In this document: one piece after another, positions 21,748 to 33,464 of the stretch | Layout: every line of letters starts with the position of its first letter | Numbering within the stretch: the first letter of the stretch is position 1 | Source of the DNA: Semisulcospira habei | Lineage: Eukaryota; Mollusca; Gastropoda; Semisulcospiridae | Direction: 5' to 3' | NCBI GenBank assembly: GCA_036245525.1 | Contig: BTPG01000003.1 | Coordinates: 190,453,838 to 190,517,837, forward strand | Length of the DNA: 64,000 nt | Notes under the pieces: model-generated | What the model saw: the letters and a program-made list of their open reading frames with translations, nothing else | Told to the model about the DNA's origin: nothing | Database searches by the model: none | Program-made: the position numbers and the translations under genes

Positions 21748-21839
21748 TTAACCCTTTGCGTGTCGGTAGCGGTTTTAGTCGCGATGATTCCTACAGGAAT
21801 CATCGCGACTAAAACCACTACCGACACGCACAGGGTTGA
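21748..21839. repeat. palindromic element, family A
   Basis: The left border is TTAA and the right TTGA. The arms are almost perfectly complementary, with a TACA loop. Confidence 0.8.
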
Positions 21840-21899
21840 AACCTTTTCTTTAAAACATCATAATAATAATATGTCTTGATTCTTTCCTTCTCACATCAG

Positions 21900-22140
21900 A
21901 GGAAGTGAGCGCCGCCTTACAAAGCGCCCAGTCGAGAAGAGGAAGAAAGCGACAACGCCAAACTACCAGCACTTCAAGGTCACGCTGCTCGACTCGATCA
22001 AGGTCGACTCGGTCAAGGTCACCCACCAATTCCTTCAGGTCACGGTCAAGGTCAAGATCGCGACGTGCTGACGATGAGCAGATTGCGGAACTGGAGGCCA
22101 GGAGCGAAACGCTGGAAGCAGAAATTGGTGAACTGCAAAA
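21900..22140 (+). CDS. large gene, exon 8: RS-rich segment then coiled coil
   Basis: The acceptor CACATCAG ends at 21899 and the donor AAAA|GTAGGA follows 22140. The peptide has EEVSAALQSAQSRRGRKRQR, a run of Arg-Ser dipeptides (FRSRSRSRSRR), and then a heptad-like helix DDEQIAELEARSETLEAEIG. The RS repeats resemble those of splicing-factor tails and are a possible SR-kinase substrate. This exon starts the coiled-coil part of the protein. It leaves in phase 2. Confidence 0.75.
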
Positions 22141-25100
22141 GTAGGACTAACTTTTCTACGCATATTCACTGAGATTTTTAAGGAGCTCGAGAACAGTAGA
22201 ATATCATGTTTAGGTATAGGTAAAATCGACCTCACGTCACTCAAATTATAGACTGAAATTGTACCGTGAAATTCTAGTTTTGTCACTGTTTCTCAAGTCT
22301 AGACGGCAATGCCCCGTGAAACTCTTATCACGTAAAATATAAAATTACGAAAAAACTAAAATTACGTCATTGCAAATGACGTTTTTAAACCAATGATTGG
22401 TATGCACTGTGCCCCTTATAGAGCTCCCCATAAAGTCTATTACTATTATTGTAATAGACTTATTAGTCTAGCAGCTGCCCTTCATAGACGATCAGCCGTT
22501 TACGAGATAGTGATTTTCTAGAGAGTAACAAAGGTTTGGGCATATCAAAATGAAGTCTAGTAAGAATAAAAGCAGTGCGCACTCGTTTTAAACCGCCGAA
22601 GGATGGAGACATATTTCTGTAGCACATGTTGTTTCCAGTATGGCTGCAGACGAAACCAGGACTGTCGCAGCCATGTTCACTGGGGATCAGTAGTTTACAG
22701 GGGCTTCATTGTTCCTGTATTCAGTGGTAGTATGCACTATATGTCACTTAAAATGATTTAATTTGCATTTTAAGTAAAGTTTCACACCTAGTTACATTAA
22801 GAGAAGAAATAATTACAATAAAGCTTGCCTTGAGCTCAAATATCGTTACTCAGCAATAAGGTATCCCAAATCACGTGATCGGCACAATGATACACGATAC
22901 GCGCGGACAGAATTGGCATGAATTTCGGTGTTGCGACGAGTTCTTTTTGATTTGTTCTACATAAGCTTGTTTGTTTCCCAAAAACGCGAACGTGCAAAGT
23001 TGCTTTGTGCATTTTTACGTCTTGATAAAGTTTGTCACGTTCATTTTCATTTACTTTACCATCGCTTTGCCCGTTTCATTTCGACACCACAGCACCAAAA
23101 CAAACGCTATCTTCGAAACATATGTCCGAAGTGCAACATGCTGCATGCTGTAAAAAAGAAAGAGTGCCAAACACTTGCTATTAACTGTCATGGCTGAACA
23201 AAGTTTCGGAACTTGATTAATAATTTATTACTGTAACACTTAATTCAATCAGTTGCACTGGCAGCTATGTTGTGATGTGCGATTACTGCCAGTGCCAATA
23301 ATCACTGATGGTACAGTACAGTTCACACAGAAAAAATACACAGCACAGCTTGGAAGTTCATGCAATGCTTTGTTTAAATTTAAACCCTATCTTGCTAGCA
23401 GTAGCCTACTGCACGAAAGAGGAACTATTTTGCTGCTGCATAATTTGCAGTTTGTCTGCATATAGACATTTGCAGTTCTCTGCAAGGATTCCTAATTAGC
23501 AGCTGGCATTAGCAATGACACTCATATATATTGGGATTAAAATGAGAAAGAAAACGGAGAAAGGTGACACAGAGATAATTTAATAAATCTGTCAGTCAAG
23601 TGATCAAATGAATGAGATATATGTTTTATGATGAACAGCAAGTTAAAGGGAAGGGGTGGGGAGGGGGGGTGTGGGGGGGAGGGGGGTGGGGGGAGAGAGA
23701 GAGAGAGAGAGGAGGCATATACTTTATAATGTACACGTACTATTTCTTTCAGTGTTTCCATCACCCACTCATAACACCATTGGGCTTGATAAGTTTTCAT
23801 ATTTTATTTGAGTGATTTACAAAATACATGTACTTGCTGCTGTTATATTATTTTCTTACTGACTTTGACTGACATTTCACTGTAAGATTACAGTCCCATA
23901 CTTTAAGCCTGTCCCTCCTAACGCACATGGAGATTGACTTTATCATTGATAGCGTAGCGTATTATTGTTTGAGGTGGCAGTTGTGGCCTCACCTTTAACC
24001 CTTATCATTCGGAATACATCAGAGTGTTTGAAATAAGCTTGACTAAAACAGTTTAAGGGTGGTGCCAGAATAGCTTGACGCCCTCTAGGCGCCAAGTTAT
24101 TCTGGCATCACCCTTGAACTAAAGCCATTGGTCTATATCCTTATCTGTAAGTACTATAATGTAGCTTGCATATGGCAGTGTACAAATTTGAAGCTGTTAG
24201 CCTCAGTATGATATGGGTTAAGTTTGGTGCCCCTGTGCATGTGACCACCAGTACTATTTACAAAACTGATGGCTGCATGTAGAGGTTAGTTCATGGTATC
24301 ACTGATCAATGTGAACTGGGCAGCCTATTGTTTGAAGTGATCGGTGGTGGCAAGATCCATGATGTCTGTGTGCATTTGGCCACTGGTACTGTTTACACAG
24401 GTGCTGTTTACAGGACTAGTGGCCGAGTATGCATATTAGTTCTGTTATTGTTATCAGGTGTGGCCTTATCTCTAAGTTTTGGTGCCCCTGTGCATGGGAC
24501 CAACAGTACTTTTCACAGAACTGATGGCTGCATGTGCAGTGTCATTAACTGTACACATGAGATTTGTAGATGGGCAGCTAAAATACAGGCTCCCAATACA
24601 CGCCACTTTCTTAACGAATAACCTCAAGTCCGAGTTCTATGGGCAAGGCTATTTTCAAGACCAGGAAAAATAACGTATATGACGTTGATAAGATGTACTT
24701 CAAAGTTCAAATACGAAATAATCTCTGTTTCACTTCAGGAGCAAAGTAAAGTTGCATCAACCGTGCGCGTGTGATTGACTTCTTTCGAAGGCATCTCACT
24801 GTCCGCCATTTTGAAACTAGCGACGCGAGTACGCTTACGGAATTAAAAATATTACTTTTAAAATTCTTTTATTATAAATATGTATGCATGTTTACTTGCT
24901 CATGATTTTAATTTACTCACTTGAATAAACTTGAAACTTGTATGCTTGAAATTTTCAATGCTTTGCACAAAAAAATGTCTTGTACCTTATCCGGGCCGTG
25001 TACGAGGAAAAATAGCTTTTGAAAAACACTTCTACAAAAGTGTCTCCATCCTAAGGACAAATATTGTTGCTATGCATAAACCCTATGGCATTAGTACTTT

Positions 25101-25374
25101 CGTTTTGTACCTGCAAACCATTGTTACTCTTTTGACGAACTACTTATCTTTGCAGAAAATGCGTAAGCTGCTAGACTATATGAGCTCACTGACGCATTGG
25201 CAGATCTGCGATACTTTTTCAATAGGAGATACTTCAACACCAGAATCAAGTCAAAGAAAACAGGTAGAGACCCTTGACAGCGAGGACTGCTCGCAAATAA
25301 AAGGGACTTTGTGGGTTATGGCTCTCGTATAGAAGAGACTTTGTGGGTTATGGTTCAACCCACCTTGTTTTCAG
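22141..25374. other. intron 8, 3.2 kb
   Basis: It holds a short perfect AAGTCTATTACT...AATAGACTT hairpin (about 22434-22470), a G-rich tract (23650-23700), a 227-bp TTAA-bounded element (23995-24221) and a direct duplication of about 67 bp (24217-24282 and 24471-24540). Open frames here lack supporting splice phase. Confidence 0.6.
23995..24221 (+). repeat. TTAA-bounded 227-bp element with family B core (subtype B')
   Basis: The ends are TTAA-CCCTTATCATTCGG and CAGTATGATATGGG-TTAA. The core hairpin with AAGGGTGGTGCCAGAATAGC is at 24051-24122. The same element is present in inverse orientation at 59349-59560. Confidence 0.8.
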
Positions 25375-25455
25375 TTCTATGGCGTACATGTCGCAGTCCA
25401 AGGGACATCTTGAGAAAGGCCTAGCGGAGCTATCGCAGGAAGTAAAATTCCAAAG
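25375..25455 (+). CDS. large gene, exon 9: coiled-coil segment
   Basis: The acceptor TGTTTTCAG ends at 25374 and the donor AAAG|GTACGA follows 25455. One entering base completes the codon left by exon 8. The peptide SMAYMSQSKGHLEKGLAELS continues QEVKFQ in an amphipathic helical pattern. The 81 bases preserve phase 2. Confidence 0.75.
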
Positions 25456-25534
25456 GTACGAATTCACTCACACTGTTTCCTTGGAACAGTTACACTTTTT
25501 AATTCGAAAAAACAAAACAAACAAGAAACAAACT

Positions 25535-25606
25535 TGTGTATGCTGGTCTGTACATTTGGACCTTACGGCTTGAGCCGTAAGGTCCCAAAACACAGACCAG
25601 CACACA
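25535..25606. repeat. palindromic element, family E
   Basis: GTGTATGCTGGTCTGTACAT and its complement enclose CCTTACGGC...GCCGTAAGG. Family E has at least four full and three half copies in the window. Confidence 0.8.
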
Positions 25607-25738
25607 ATTTTGCAGTACCTTTTTCTTACGTTGCTAACTGCTTACTTTTTGTTCTCTCCCCATGGTGAGATAGTTTCCGTTACTTGAACGGCGGTAAACT
25701 CAAGTATCTAACTTCTCGTTCTTCTCTATTCGTGACAG

Positions 25739-28700
25739 AGAACTAGCGGACAGGAAAATACTGAACGAGAAGATGAAAGTTGAAGACAAGAAACAAAAGC
25801 TGCACGACGAGAGGGACAAGATTAAACGCATGAAAGAGACACTCGACCAGGAGTGGAAGGTCGTTCGAGAGATCAAAGACAAGATTGAGAAATACAAAAC
25901 GAAGATGGACGACAAGGCGTCCAAGCTGCGTGATCAGAAGTCACTGCTGGACACCGAGAGAGTGAACATGACGAACGAGAAGACTAAACTGGAGAAAGAA
26001 CGTTTTCTTCTTGAGAACGAGAGAGCAAAACTACAAGAAGAGAACGTGCGGCTCATGGCCCACAAAGAGGTGGTAGAACGCGAACAATGGGCGTTCGAGA
26101 AGGAGAAATCGGCTCTGGCTAAAGAGGCGAGAAATGCAGGAAGTCAGTCGAGTACGCGCGATGCGCGCCGCTTCAACCAGAATCGGGAGAGAAAACGTAA
26201 AACTGAGGACGAGGACAGCGATGAAAGCTACAAAAGCTCCCGCAAGCGGCGCAGAGACAAGGTGCAGAGATACGTACAAGTGTGTTCACCCGAGGAGGAC
26301 ACTTCCCTAGGCGCCACGTCGAGTGATAGTCTGACACAGGTCAAGCGTTCTCGTAATCGGGTGAAAAAGGCCGAAAGGTGTAGGCGCCGTAAAGAGAAAG
26401 CGCCTTGCACGTGCCCAACGGACGACACACGAGATAATGACGCCAGTGAGTCTGGCAGTCGCCGCAGAAAAGGCACGCGTCGAAAGAGAAACGCCTCACG
26501 CTGTAAGTCTGTCGACAAAGGACGTTCCGATTACGCGTGCAGTGATGCCACAGACACCTGGTCTCGCCAGCATCATTGTCAGCGTGTGCGCTGTGCAAAG
26601 CATGGTGAGATTACTGCCCAGTCCTTCCACGAAATACATCCTAACGGAAAGCAGATTGTGGGTGAAGGCAGAGAGAGGTCCCGTTCACCGTGTTGCTGTT
26701 GTCAGACTGTGGGTGAAGGCCGAGAGAGATCCCGTTCACCGTGCTGCTGTTATCAGACTATGGGTGAAGGCCGAGAGAGATCCCGTTCACCATGTTGCCG
26801 TTGTCAGACTGTGGGTGAAGGCCGAGAGAGATCCCGTTCACCGTGCTGCTGTTGTCAGACTGTGGGTGAAATCCGAGAGAGATCCCGTTCACCGTGTTGC
26901 CGTTGTCAAACTGTGGGTGAAGGCCGAGAGAGATCCCCTTCACCGTGTTGCCGTTGTCAGACTGTGGATGAAGGCAGAGAGAGATCCCGTTCACCGTGTT
27001 GTCGTGTCAGACTGTGGGTGAAGGCCGAGAGAGATCTCCTTCACCGTGTTGCCGTTGTCAGACTGTGGATGAAGGCCGAGAGAGATCCCGTTCACCGTGT
27101 TGCCGTTGTCAGACTGTGGGTGAAGACCGAGAGAGATCCCGTTCACCGTGTTGCTGTTGTCAGTCTTCCAAGAAGTCGTGTTCACATTGCTATTGTCGGA
27201 CGCCCACTGAAAAGCCCCCACAGGAAACAGAACGTGGGCTGCATTCTGGCGAGCAAAGCAAATTTTCACAATGGCATTGCACACTCTGTTGTCCCAATGC
27301 TAATAAAAACCTACCACTCTATACTAAAGCTAATGAAAAACTACAGGAGAAATCGCAGAACACACCTACGGCAGACGTGAAAGCACACCCGCATAACACC
27401 AAGCAATGCCTGGCATATGAAAGGCATTGTGAACACATTCACTGTCAAACGCACGGTGAGCTCAGCACTAGGTATTCGCACGAAAAACGATATAACAGAA
27501 ACAAGGATATGATTAACAGTACAAATGCTCCTGACAAATCGCGTCTCCCGGTTGATAATAAGACGAGTGAAGTACTCTCACAGGAAACTATCTGCGAATT
27601 TCCTCCGGAGGCTGAAAGAAACCAACCGGTATGTGTCGTGAAGAAAGCACACGATCAGGCAGAAGGTTTGAACTGTAGAGAAAAATATAATTATGGCAGT
27701 TTGTGCCCATGTTGTCTTTGTCTAAACTGGTCGCACACCATTACATCTGAACTACAGCGTGATAAAAAGAACGATGGGGTCACCACGACAGGTTACCACA
27801 TAGTACCAAGTGTCCAAATGCCTGCCACGCGACAACAATCTCTACCTTTTAACGTCAGCAAAAGCTGGTCCCACGAACGACAACGTGAACATGTGAGTGG
27901 TCAGGACTGTGGTGATGTCATTGCTGTCAGGGCACATGATCGTCGCCATCAATACAGTCCGCCTCAAAGAGTCCGTCAACCCGAAAGAAAGGCACTGGTT
28001 CAGAATGAGCAGGTCGCCGTCACACACCAACGAAGTCCTATGAACGGCATCAATAATTCACTTGGCCACAGTCGCCAAAGCTTGCACAGTAATGCGTCAA
28101 AGAGAGACACACAAGAACAGTCGCTTCCTTACGGCGTTAGCGAGAGCTGGTCACACGAGAAAATAAGAGAATACCAAACAGATGACGACTGTGATAAAGT
28201 GGTGACGGTCAGGAAGCACGATCAGCGCCAGCAGAGACGTGGTGATCGTAATCCCAATATTCACGTTAACCGTCTGGACAATAGCATAGCGGTCACTGCA
28301 AGTGATCATGTGAACTCGAACAGTTTGTTGCCATGTCAGAGCTGTCAAAGTTGTAAAAAAACGGCGCCAGAGAGAGATGTACCTGATCAGTCTTCACCGG
28401 AAATACAGTCGAAACATCACAAAACGCGCACTGGAGCTACGGCTCGTGGAATACCCAAAAAGCAGCACCAGCAGCTGCACCGGGGATCGACAGATAGGAC
28501 CCCTCTCGCGGAGGATGCATTGGCTGACGTCAGAGACAGCTGGTCTCGTGAGAGACTTCGCACCCACACCCGCAATCAGCAGCGCGATGACGTCGTCACC
28601 ACCACCACTCGTCAACGGAGACGGACACCAAGCAGAGATCGGGTTCATGAGAACTTGAAGAGTACTGCAAATGATGAGATCCGAGGTAAAGAACAGACAA

Positions 28701-29646
28701 CACTATCCCGACAGGAGCTGAACCCACTTGCTCATGAAACCGCCACTTCCAGCGTCAACAATGGGGTTAATCAAGTGCCCACGGACGTTGCCGTCCAGGT
28801 ATTCCAACAGCCGCCGGCGTCATACAATGCAGAGGACATACGTGGGGCTCAGTTTGAATGCGCCATGACGGAGAATGAGTGGACACAGGAGGCGCCCGAC
28901 ACACAGGTCGTGTGTGACCCTGACGGTGTCACAGTGACCAGAATAACCCGCAGCATATGGCACCGTAGAACACCGGAACCTCCCGCAGTAGAGACAAAGT
29001 CGTCCAGTCGCGTCCGCCTGGATAATCACGCCCCAAAGAAAGACAGGAGCAGGAGCAGGTCGCGCAAGAGACAAAAAGGCAAAGAACGAGATTCACCCAG
29101 CAGCAGCCGATCACGAGAAACCCTCTCAAACACCAAGCGTTCGCGTAAGAAGCGGAAAGGCGACGACAGCGGAAGTGTGTCACGCGAACAGAGCCCATAC
29201 GATTACAGTTCACCTGACTACAACCCATATGAGTATTCGTTACGTGACCAGAGTCCACGTGACCGAAACTCACCTGACCAGACTGCGCGAAGTTACAGCC
29301 CACGTAACCTCAGTTCACCAGTGGCGGAATGTTCTTACAAAAAGATGACAAAGCGAGCGCCGAGTCCGCACGCCATAGCGGACCCTATTAACCCTCAGGA
29401 GCGAAGCGTGATCCTCAACAGCTGGTCGTGCGAGGAGTGGCAGGCGGTGTCGCAGGACGTCAACACTGGTGACGTTGTCGCACGCGAAGGTCGTCAGTAT
29501 CACACGATTCAGAACGCCAAGCCTCCCCTTCAGGAAGAGAAAGGAAATGACGAGCCAGACACACCCAGCGATCCTATCCCTCCGAAGGACAAGCCAGACG
29601 CGGAAGTGGCTCTCTTGCCGGGCAATGACGTGGCCCTGAAAGACAG
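25739..29646 (+). CDS. large gene, exon 10: coiled coil then giant RS/Cys-rich disordered insert
   Basis: The acceptor GTGACAG ends at 25738 and the donor ACAG|GTATGT follows 29646. It begins with about 130 residues of Lys/Glu coiled coil (ELADRKILNEKMKVEDKKQK). Next come ten copies of a 17-residue repeat, VGEGRERSRSPCCRCQT (26658-27166), and then about 800 residues of charged, Ser/His/Gln-rich disorder. A single base is missing in the repeat near 27001-27006, so the frame changes there. Adding one base makes the exon 3,909 long, keeping phase 2 on both sides. It can be skipped, since exon 9 joins exon 11 in frame. Confidence 0.8.
26658..27166 (+). repeat. coding tandem repeat, 51 bp x 10
   Basis: Each unit encodes VGEGRERSRSPCC(C/R)CQT. 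Copies differ by a few substitutions, such as VDEGRER and RSPSP. One copy lacks a base (TTGTCGTGTCAG instead of TTGCCGTTGTCAG). Confidence 0.9.
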
Positions 29647-29687
29647 GTATGTCTGGTTGCATTACATTCATATTTCTCCTTTGTGTG

Positions 29688-29795
29688 CAGGCCATCGGGC
29701 TGACGTCAGAGGTTAGCGCGGACGTCAGCCTTAGTTAGCCTGCGCACAGGAGTGCATGGGCCAGCTAAGACTGATGTTACCCCGAGGATCTTTAG
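29688..29795. repeat. family D palindrome, degenerate
   Basis: GCCATCGGGCTGACGTCAGAG and ACTGATGTTACCCCGAGGAT are the outer arms. It begins 42 bp after the exon 10 donor. Confidence 0.6.
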
Positions 29796-29906
29796 CTCGG
29801 TGGATAAGCACTTTAGAAGCCCGAGACTTCTCCGCGTTATATCTGATTTTGCTTGTTTTAATACTGAAGCTGACTTGCATAAATCGGCTGCTTTGTGTTG
29901 TTCCAG

Positions 29907-29958
29907 TCACACGAACGCCGGCCCAACGGTGGAGGAGTTGCAGTCCACAATACAAGTG
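29907..29958 (+). CDS. large gene, exon 11: short helical segment
   Basis: The acceptor TTGTTCCAG ends at 29906 and the donor GTG|GTAGGT follows 29958. One base completes a Ser codon. HTNAGPTVEELQSTIQV follows and the exon leaves in phase 0. It is short, but both sites and both phases fit. Confidence 0.6.
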
Positions 29959-30332
29959 GTAGGTTTTCGAAAATAATGCAGACGCACTTTTGTCAAGCTG
30001 ACGAGTCAGAGCACAAGGCTATCGAATGATAGTTAGACAGGCTTGTGGTCAGAATTATTATATTATAATAGTGCGCAGGATTAAGCAAAAAACCCACGTC
30101 TTTTCAGTTGCTTTTCAATATGACTTGTGTAAAATTGATCTCTTGTTCATTTTCTAAGTATTCTTACATAGTAAAGAGAAGAGTTTCATACCTGGTATGG
30201 CCGAGATGTTTGAGTTGAGTTTATATCAACTGCGAACGATTCATGCGACCATTTTGCCTGTCAAAGCCTCGGACAATTCATAGGCGTAATATTAAAACTG
30301 TTTGGCATAAATATAGGATTTATATTAAACTG

Positions 30333-30552
30333 TTAACTCCTTCACTGCCAGTGGACAAATATTGTTTTTATTTCTGAAATCTTTGTTAATTCAACGCCAA
30401 AGATCCCTGCCCGTCAAAGGAACATGGATACAAAGCGGTTTCAGGAAAGGGAATAGATTCTCATGAGCCCCCGCACCTGCGGGGGCTCATGGGGATTTAT
30501 TTTTGTGCAGTTGAATTGTGTTCAGTTTTTTTCTGGGCAATCAAGGGGTTAA
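30333..30552. repeat. family C element, TTAA on both sides
   Basis: The ends are TTAA-CTCCTTCACTGCC and GGCAATCAAGGGG-TTAA, with the core hairpin at 30450-30503. The right TTAA is shared with the family A element that follows. Confidence 0.8.
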
Positions 30553-30650
30553 CCCTTTGCCTGTCGGTAGCGGGTTTGTTTTTGTCGCGATGATTCCTGC
30601 AGAAATCATCGCAACAAAAACAAACCCGCTACCGACACGCAAAGGGTTCA
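30549..30650. repeat. palindromic element, family A
   Basis: The left border TTAA is shared with the preceding family C element and the right border is TTCA. The arms pair over about 45 bp. It ends 53 bp before exon 12. Confidence 0.8.
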
Positions 30651-30703
30651 TGAATTTCTATCTGGCTACTGTATTCTGAAAATAGATTTTCGTGTGCTTG
30701 CAG

Positions 30704-30811
30704 ATGGAGGCAGAGAGAGAGGATTTGAAGCGAGAAGCTCGTCTTATGCAAGAAGCTTTGGGACTGGCGGCCATGAAACAGCTCAGGGTCAATGTACTCA
30801 CTAATGCACAG
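30704..30811 (+). CDS. large gene, exon 12: coiled-coil segment
   Basis: The acceptor GCTTGCAG ends at 30703 and the donor ACAG|GTAACT follows 30811. The 36 codons are in phase 0 at both ends. MEAEREDLKREARLMQEALG continues LAAMKQLRVNVLTNAQ, a clear amphipathic helix. Confidence 0.85.
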
Positions 30812-30833
30812 GTAACTCTGTCTCGGGGTGTAT

Positions 30834-30838
<5 letters not shown>

Positions 30839-30902
<64 letters not shown>

Positions 30903-30910
30903 CGCGCGTG
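30839..30910. repeat. (TG)n then (CG)n microsatellite
   Basis: About 28 TG units are followed by a short CG run. It starts 28 bp after the exon 12 donor. Confidence 0.95.
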
Positions 30911-31105
30911 CGCGGGCTCGCGCAAGCGAGCGTATTCTCTAAATTGCGTCCAGTTAGCCAGTTCACGAATTAGACAACAGGAAAATAAATATTCACCTCT
31001 GTTTGCTGGACCGAATGCTGAGGTCATCCTGATTCTAATCTTATTGCAGTCCTGATGTTCAGTCTACGGTGGTTTTCAAGGGTACGTGTCTTCTCGTGTT
31101 CGCAG

Positions 31106-31189
31106 ACATCTGTGTCCGACCTGGCCAAGGGGGTTGTCTACACCTCCCGCAATGTTGGATCCTCCCGACAAGACTCCAGTACGGACACG
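31106..31189 (+). CDS. large gene, exon 13 (short form)
   Basis: The acceptor TTCGCAG ends at 31105 and a consensus donor ACG|GTGAGT follows 31189. The 28 codons are in phase 0 on both sides (TSVSDLAKGVVYTSRNVGSS). The phase fits exon 14. The reading frame does not close at the donor but stays open for another 1.4 kb (see 31190-32626). Confidence 0.75.
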
Positions 31190-32626
31190 GTGAGTGGCAA
31201 TGCTGTATCTTCTTCCAAATCCCTCTCCCGCGCGTCCTCTGACAAAAACCAAGTTGTCAGCGTTTCTAGCAAGACCAGCGTTTCTAGCAAGTCAAGCCGT
31301 AAGCCGTCTCTTGGGACAGTAATTGAAAAACGTTCTTCTAAACGACTTCGATCGGATCAGGAGCAGGGCACCGGCACCGGCTTTGAGTCAAACTGGGATA
31401 TCCCAAAGACGGCAGAGAAACCATATCATCCTTCACCTTTAAAGGTAGCAGAACAGCGTCCGTCAGAGAGGTCTGTGTGCAGCACAGGAGGCAGGTGTGA
31501 ACTGGGCGTGGAAACACCAGAAAGTGACGTGTGCTGTAACTGTAAGCTCAATCATCTGGAAGAAAAAGTGGCATCTGTAAAGGATCTCTGTGCACAGATT
31601 GAACAGTCAGCAAAACGAGAACAGAATACCACAGGTACAAAGCAAGCAGATCCACATGGACCAGTAGCTAGTTCTCGCTGTTCCATCGTAGGCGCAGCGT
31701 CGATGTTTCCTTCAGGACGTGACGCAAGGTCTTTGGAACGCGTATCCCCTAATCAGCGCGCTTTAGACGGGGAAGATGAGAGCCATACATCATCCGACCA
31801 CATCTCCGCTCTCATTCACTCTTGTGTGAACACTTCAGGTGAAACTGCGAGCCATTCTTCCTCCGACCGCATCTCCGCTCTCATCCGCTCTTGCGTGAAC
31901 GTCTCTGGCGAAACTGAGAGCCATACGTCCTCCGACCGCATCTCTGATCCCATCCGCTCTTGTGTGAACCCTTCAGGTGAACGTGAGAGCCATACGTCCT
32001 CCGACCGCATCTCCGCTCTCATCCGCTCTTGTGCGAACGTCTCTGGCGAAACTGAGAGCCATACGTCCTCCGACCGCATCTCCGCTCTCATCCGCTCTTG
32101 TGCGAACGTCTCTGGCGAAACTGAGAGCCATACGTCCTCAAACCGCACCTCCGCTCTTGTCCACTCTCGTGTGAACCTTGTAGCCAAAAGTGAGGGCCAT
32201 ACTTCCTCAGACCGCACCTCTCCTCTCAACTACTATTGTGTGACCCCCTCAGCCGAAAGTGGCCAGCCCGGAAAGGCCATCTCCCAAAAAGAGAAAGCCA
32301 GAATCCAACCTGAAAAGCCCAATGCACAGCGTGATGCGACTGATACTCGAGCCGTGAAAAAAGGCGGGCTACAGCAGACGCACAATGCAATACTCGCAGA
32401 AGGCCGTATAGTACCAGACATGACCAAAGGCAGGATAATCAATGATAGTGGCACGAATCCATATTCTTCTGTTTTCGTGATCGGCGAAAGCTGCAGCTTG
32501 TTTTCCGGCGTCATCAGCGAGCAGGACGTCAGTCTGAACCGCGCCGCTTCCAATGCCTATACAGACCCTGGCGATGACACATGCAACAACTCGGCCGACT
32601 ATCCTCCCTATGTAACTATGTTGTAA
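31190..32626 (+). CDS. large gene, exon 13 extension: alternative 3' coding end
   Basis: If the GTGAGT donor after 31189 is not used, the frame continues for 478 codons to TAA at 32624-32626. The sequence is Ser/Arg-rich (SSSKSLSRASSDKNQ, SVSSKSSRKPS). It contains seven copies of a 23-residue repeat beginning SHTSSDRISALIRS (31781-32263) and a CCNCKLNHLEEKVASVK segment. Such biased, repeat-built openness is not expected of intron sequence. It is therefore probably coding in an isoform that ends here. Alternatively it is a former exon now spliced out. Confidence 0.6.
   Translation: MSGNAVSSSKSLSRASSDKNQVVSVSSKTSVSSKSSRKPSLGTVIEKRSSKRLRSDQEQGTGTGFESNWDIPKTAEKPYHPSPLKVAEQRPSERSVCSTGGRCELGVETPESDVCCNCKLNHLEEKVASVKDLCAQIEQSAKREQNTTGTKQADPHGPVASSRCSIVGAASMFPSGRDARSLERVSPNQRALDGEDESHTSSDHISALIHSCVNTSGETASHSSSDRISALIRSCVNVSGETESHTSSDRISDPIRSCVNPSGERESHTSSDRISALIRSCANVSGETESHTSSDRISALIRSCANVSGETESHTSSNRTSALVHSRVNLVAKSEGHTSSDRTSPLNYYCVTPSAESGQPGKAISQKEKARIQPEKPNAQRDATDTRAVKKGGLQQTHNAILAEGRIVPDMTKGRIINDSGTNPYSSVFVIGESCSLFSGVISEQDVSLNRAASNAYTDPGDDTCNNSADYPPYVTML
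31781..32263 (+). repeat. coding tandem repeat, 69 bp x 7
   Basis: Each 23-residue unit follows SHTSSDRISALIRSCVNVSG plus three residues. The central copies are nearly identical and the last two have diverged. Confidence 0.9.
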
Positions 32627-32647
32627 TAACTTGGTGGTGTTTACACA

Positions 32648-32750
32648 CTCATCAAAGGTCCTCGGGCCGACGTCGGCTGCTGTTGGCCCGCGCATGTCTG
32701 TGCGCGAGCCAACTGCGGCCGACGTCGGCCTCAGGATCTATTGCTTACTG
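32648..32750. repeat. palindromic element, family D
   Basis: AGGTCCTCGGGCCGACGTCGG and its complement surround GGCCCGCGCATG...TGTGCGCGAGCC. It lies 22 bp after the stop of the exon 13 extension. Confidence 0.8.
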
Positions 32751-32785
32751 AAATCTTACTGGGACATTAATGGACAGTACTGGGT

Positions 32786-32830
<45 letters not shown>

Positions 32831-32892
32831 TACAGTCATGTTAAAGGTGCAAATAATACACTATGATATATGATCTATATATCTATATTATC

Positions 32893-32940
32893 AAGCGCTG
32901 GTCTGAAGCCGTAAAGTCCAAAATCAGAGATCAGTAAACT
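32893..32940. repeat. half of a family E palindrome
   Basis: GCCGTAAAGTCCAAAATCAGAG is recognisable. The opposite arm is shortened. Confidence 0.5.
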
Positions 32941-33464
32941 TATTCAGTTTGTAATCACTCGGAGCTAGTGTGTTCTTAGATTGTAAGTATATTTCTAGTA
33001 AATGTACATTTCATAGCGTAGTGTATGACTTTGTAGTCGGCGGGCGAAATCGTTTATCCATTCGGGATACTAGAAGAATACATTGACAAGTCAAACGTCC
33101 GACACAGGACATACATTTATTTTTATTTAAACTTTGATCTCCCTTACAGCAAGACCCTTTTTTTGAATAACTCATGGCACTGTAATGATAAAATGTTTAT
33201 TTCATGTGTCTTTTGGCACTTTAATGTTAAAACGTCTACTTCATGTCGTTTTTGTATTTATCACAAAAGTGAAAAACGTGACCTGCTAGCTGTCTCCCTC
33301 GATTCGCTGCGCTGATGAGCCAGCGTGACATAAAGACCTTCACTTAAATATATAAAGTGCAACTATATGGAGATTTGCCACATTTTTTAAAGCTGTATGT
33401 AACCGTGTCCCAGCATAATGTTGATTCCTGAAGGTAAGGGCCTGAATTTCGTCGACCCTGACAG

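Noticed and set aside
24328..24673. Open frames in intron 8 with apparent repeats
   Set aside because: The stretch is a non-coding direct duplication. No splice sites fit the phase of exons 8 and 9.
25175..25263. Possible extra coiled-coil exon (LYELTDALADLRYFF frame, donor ACAG|GTAGAG)
   Set aside because: The acceptor is weak, and the 89-base length would break the phase between exons 8 and 9, which join directly in frame.
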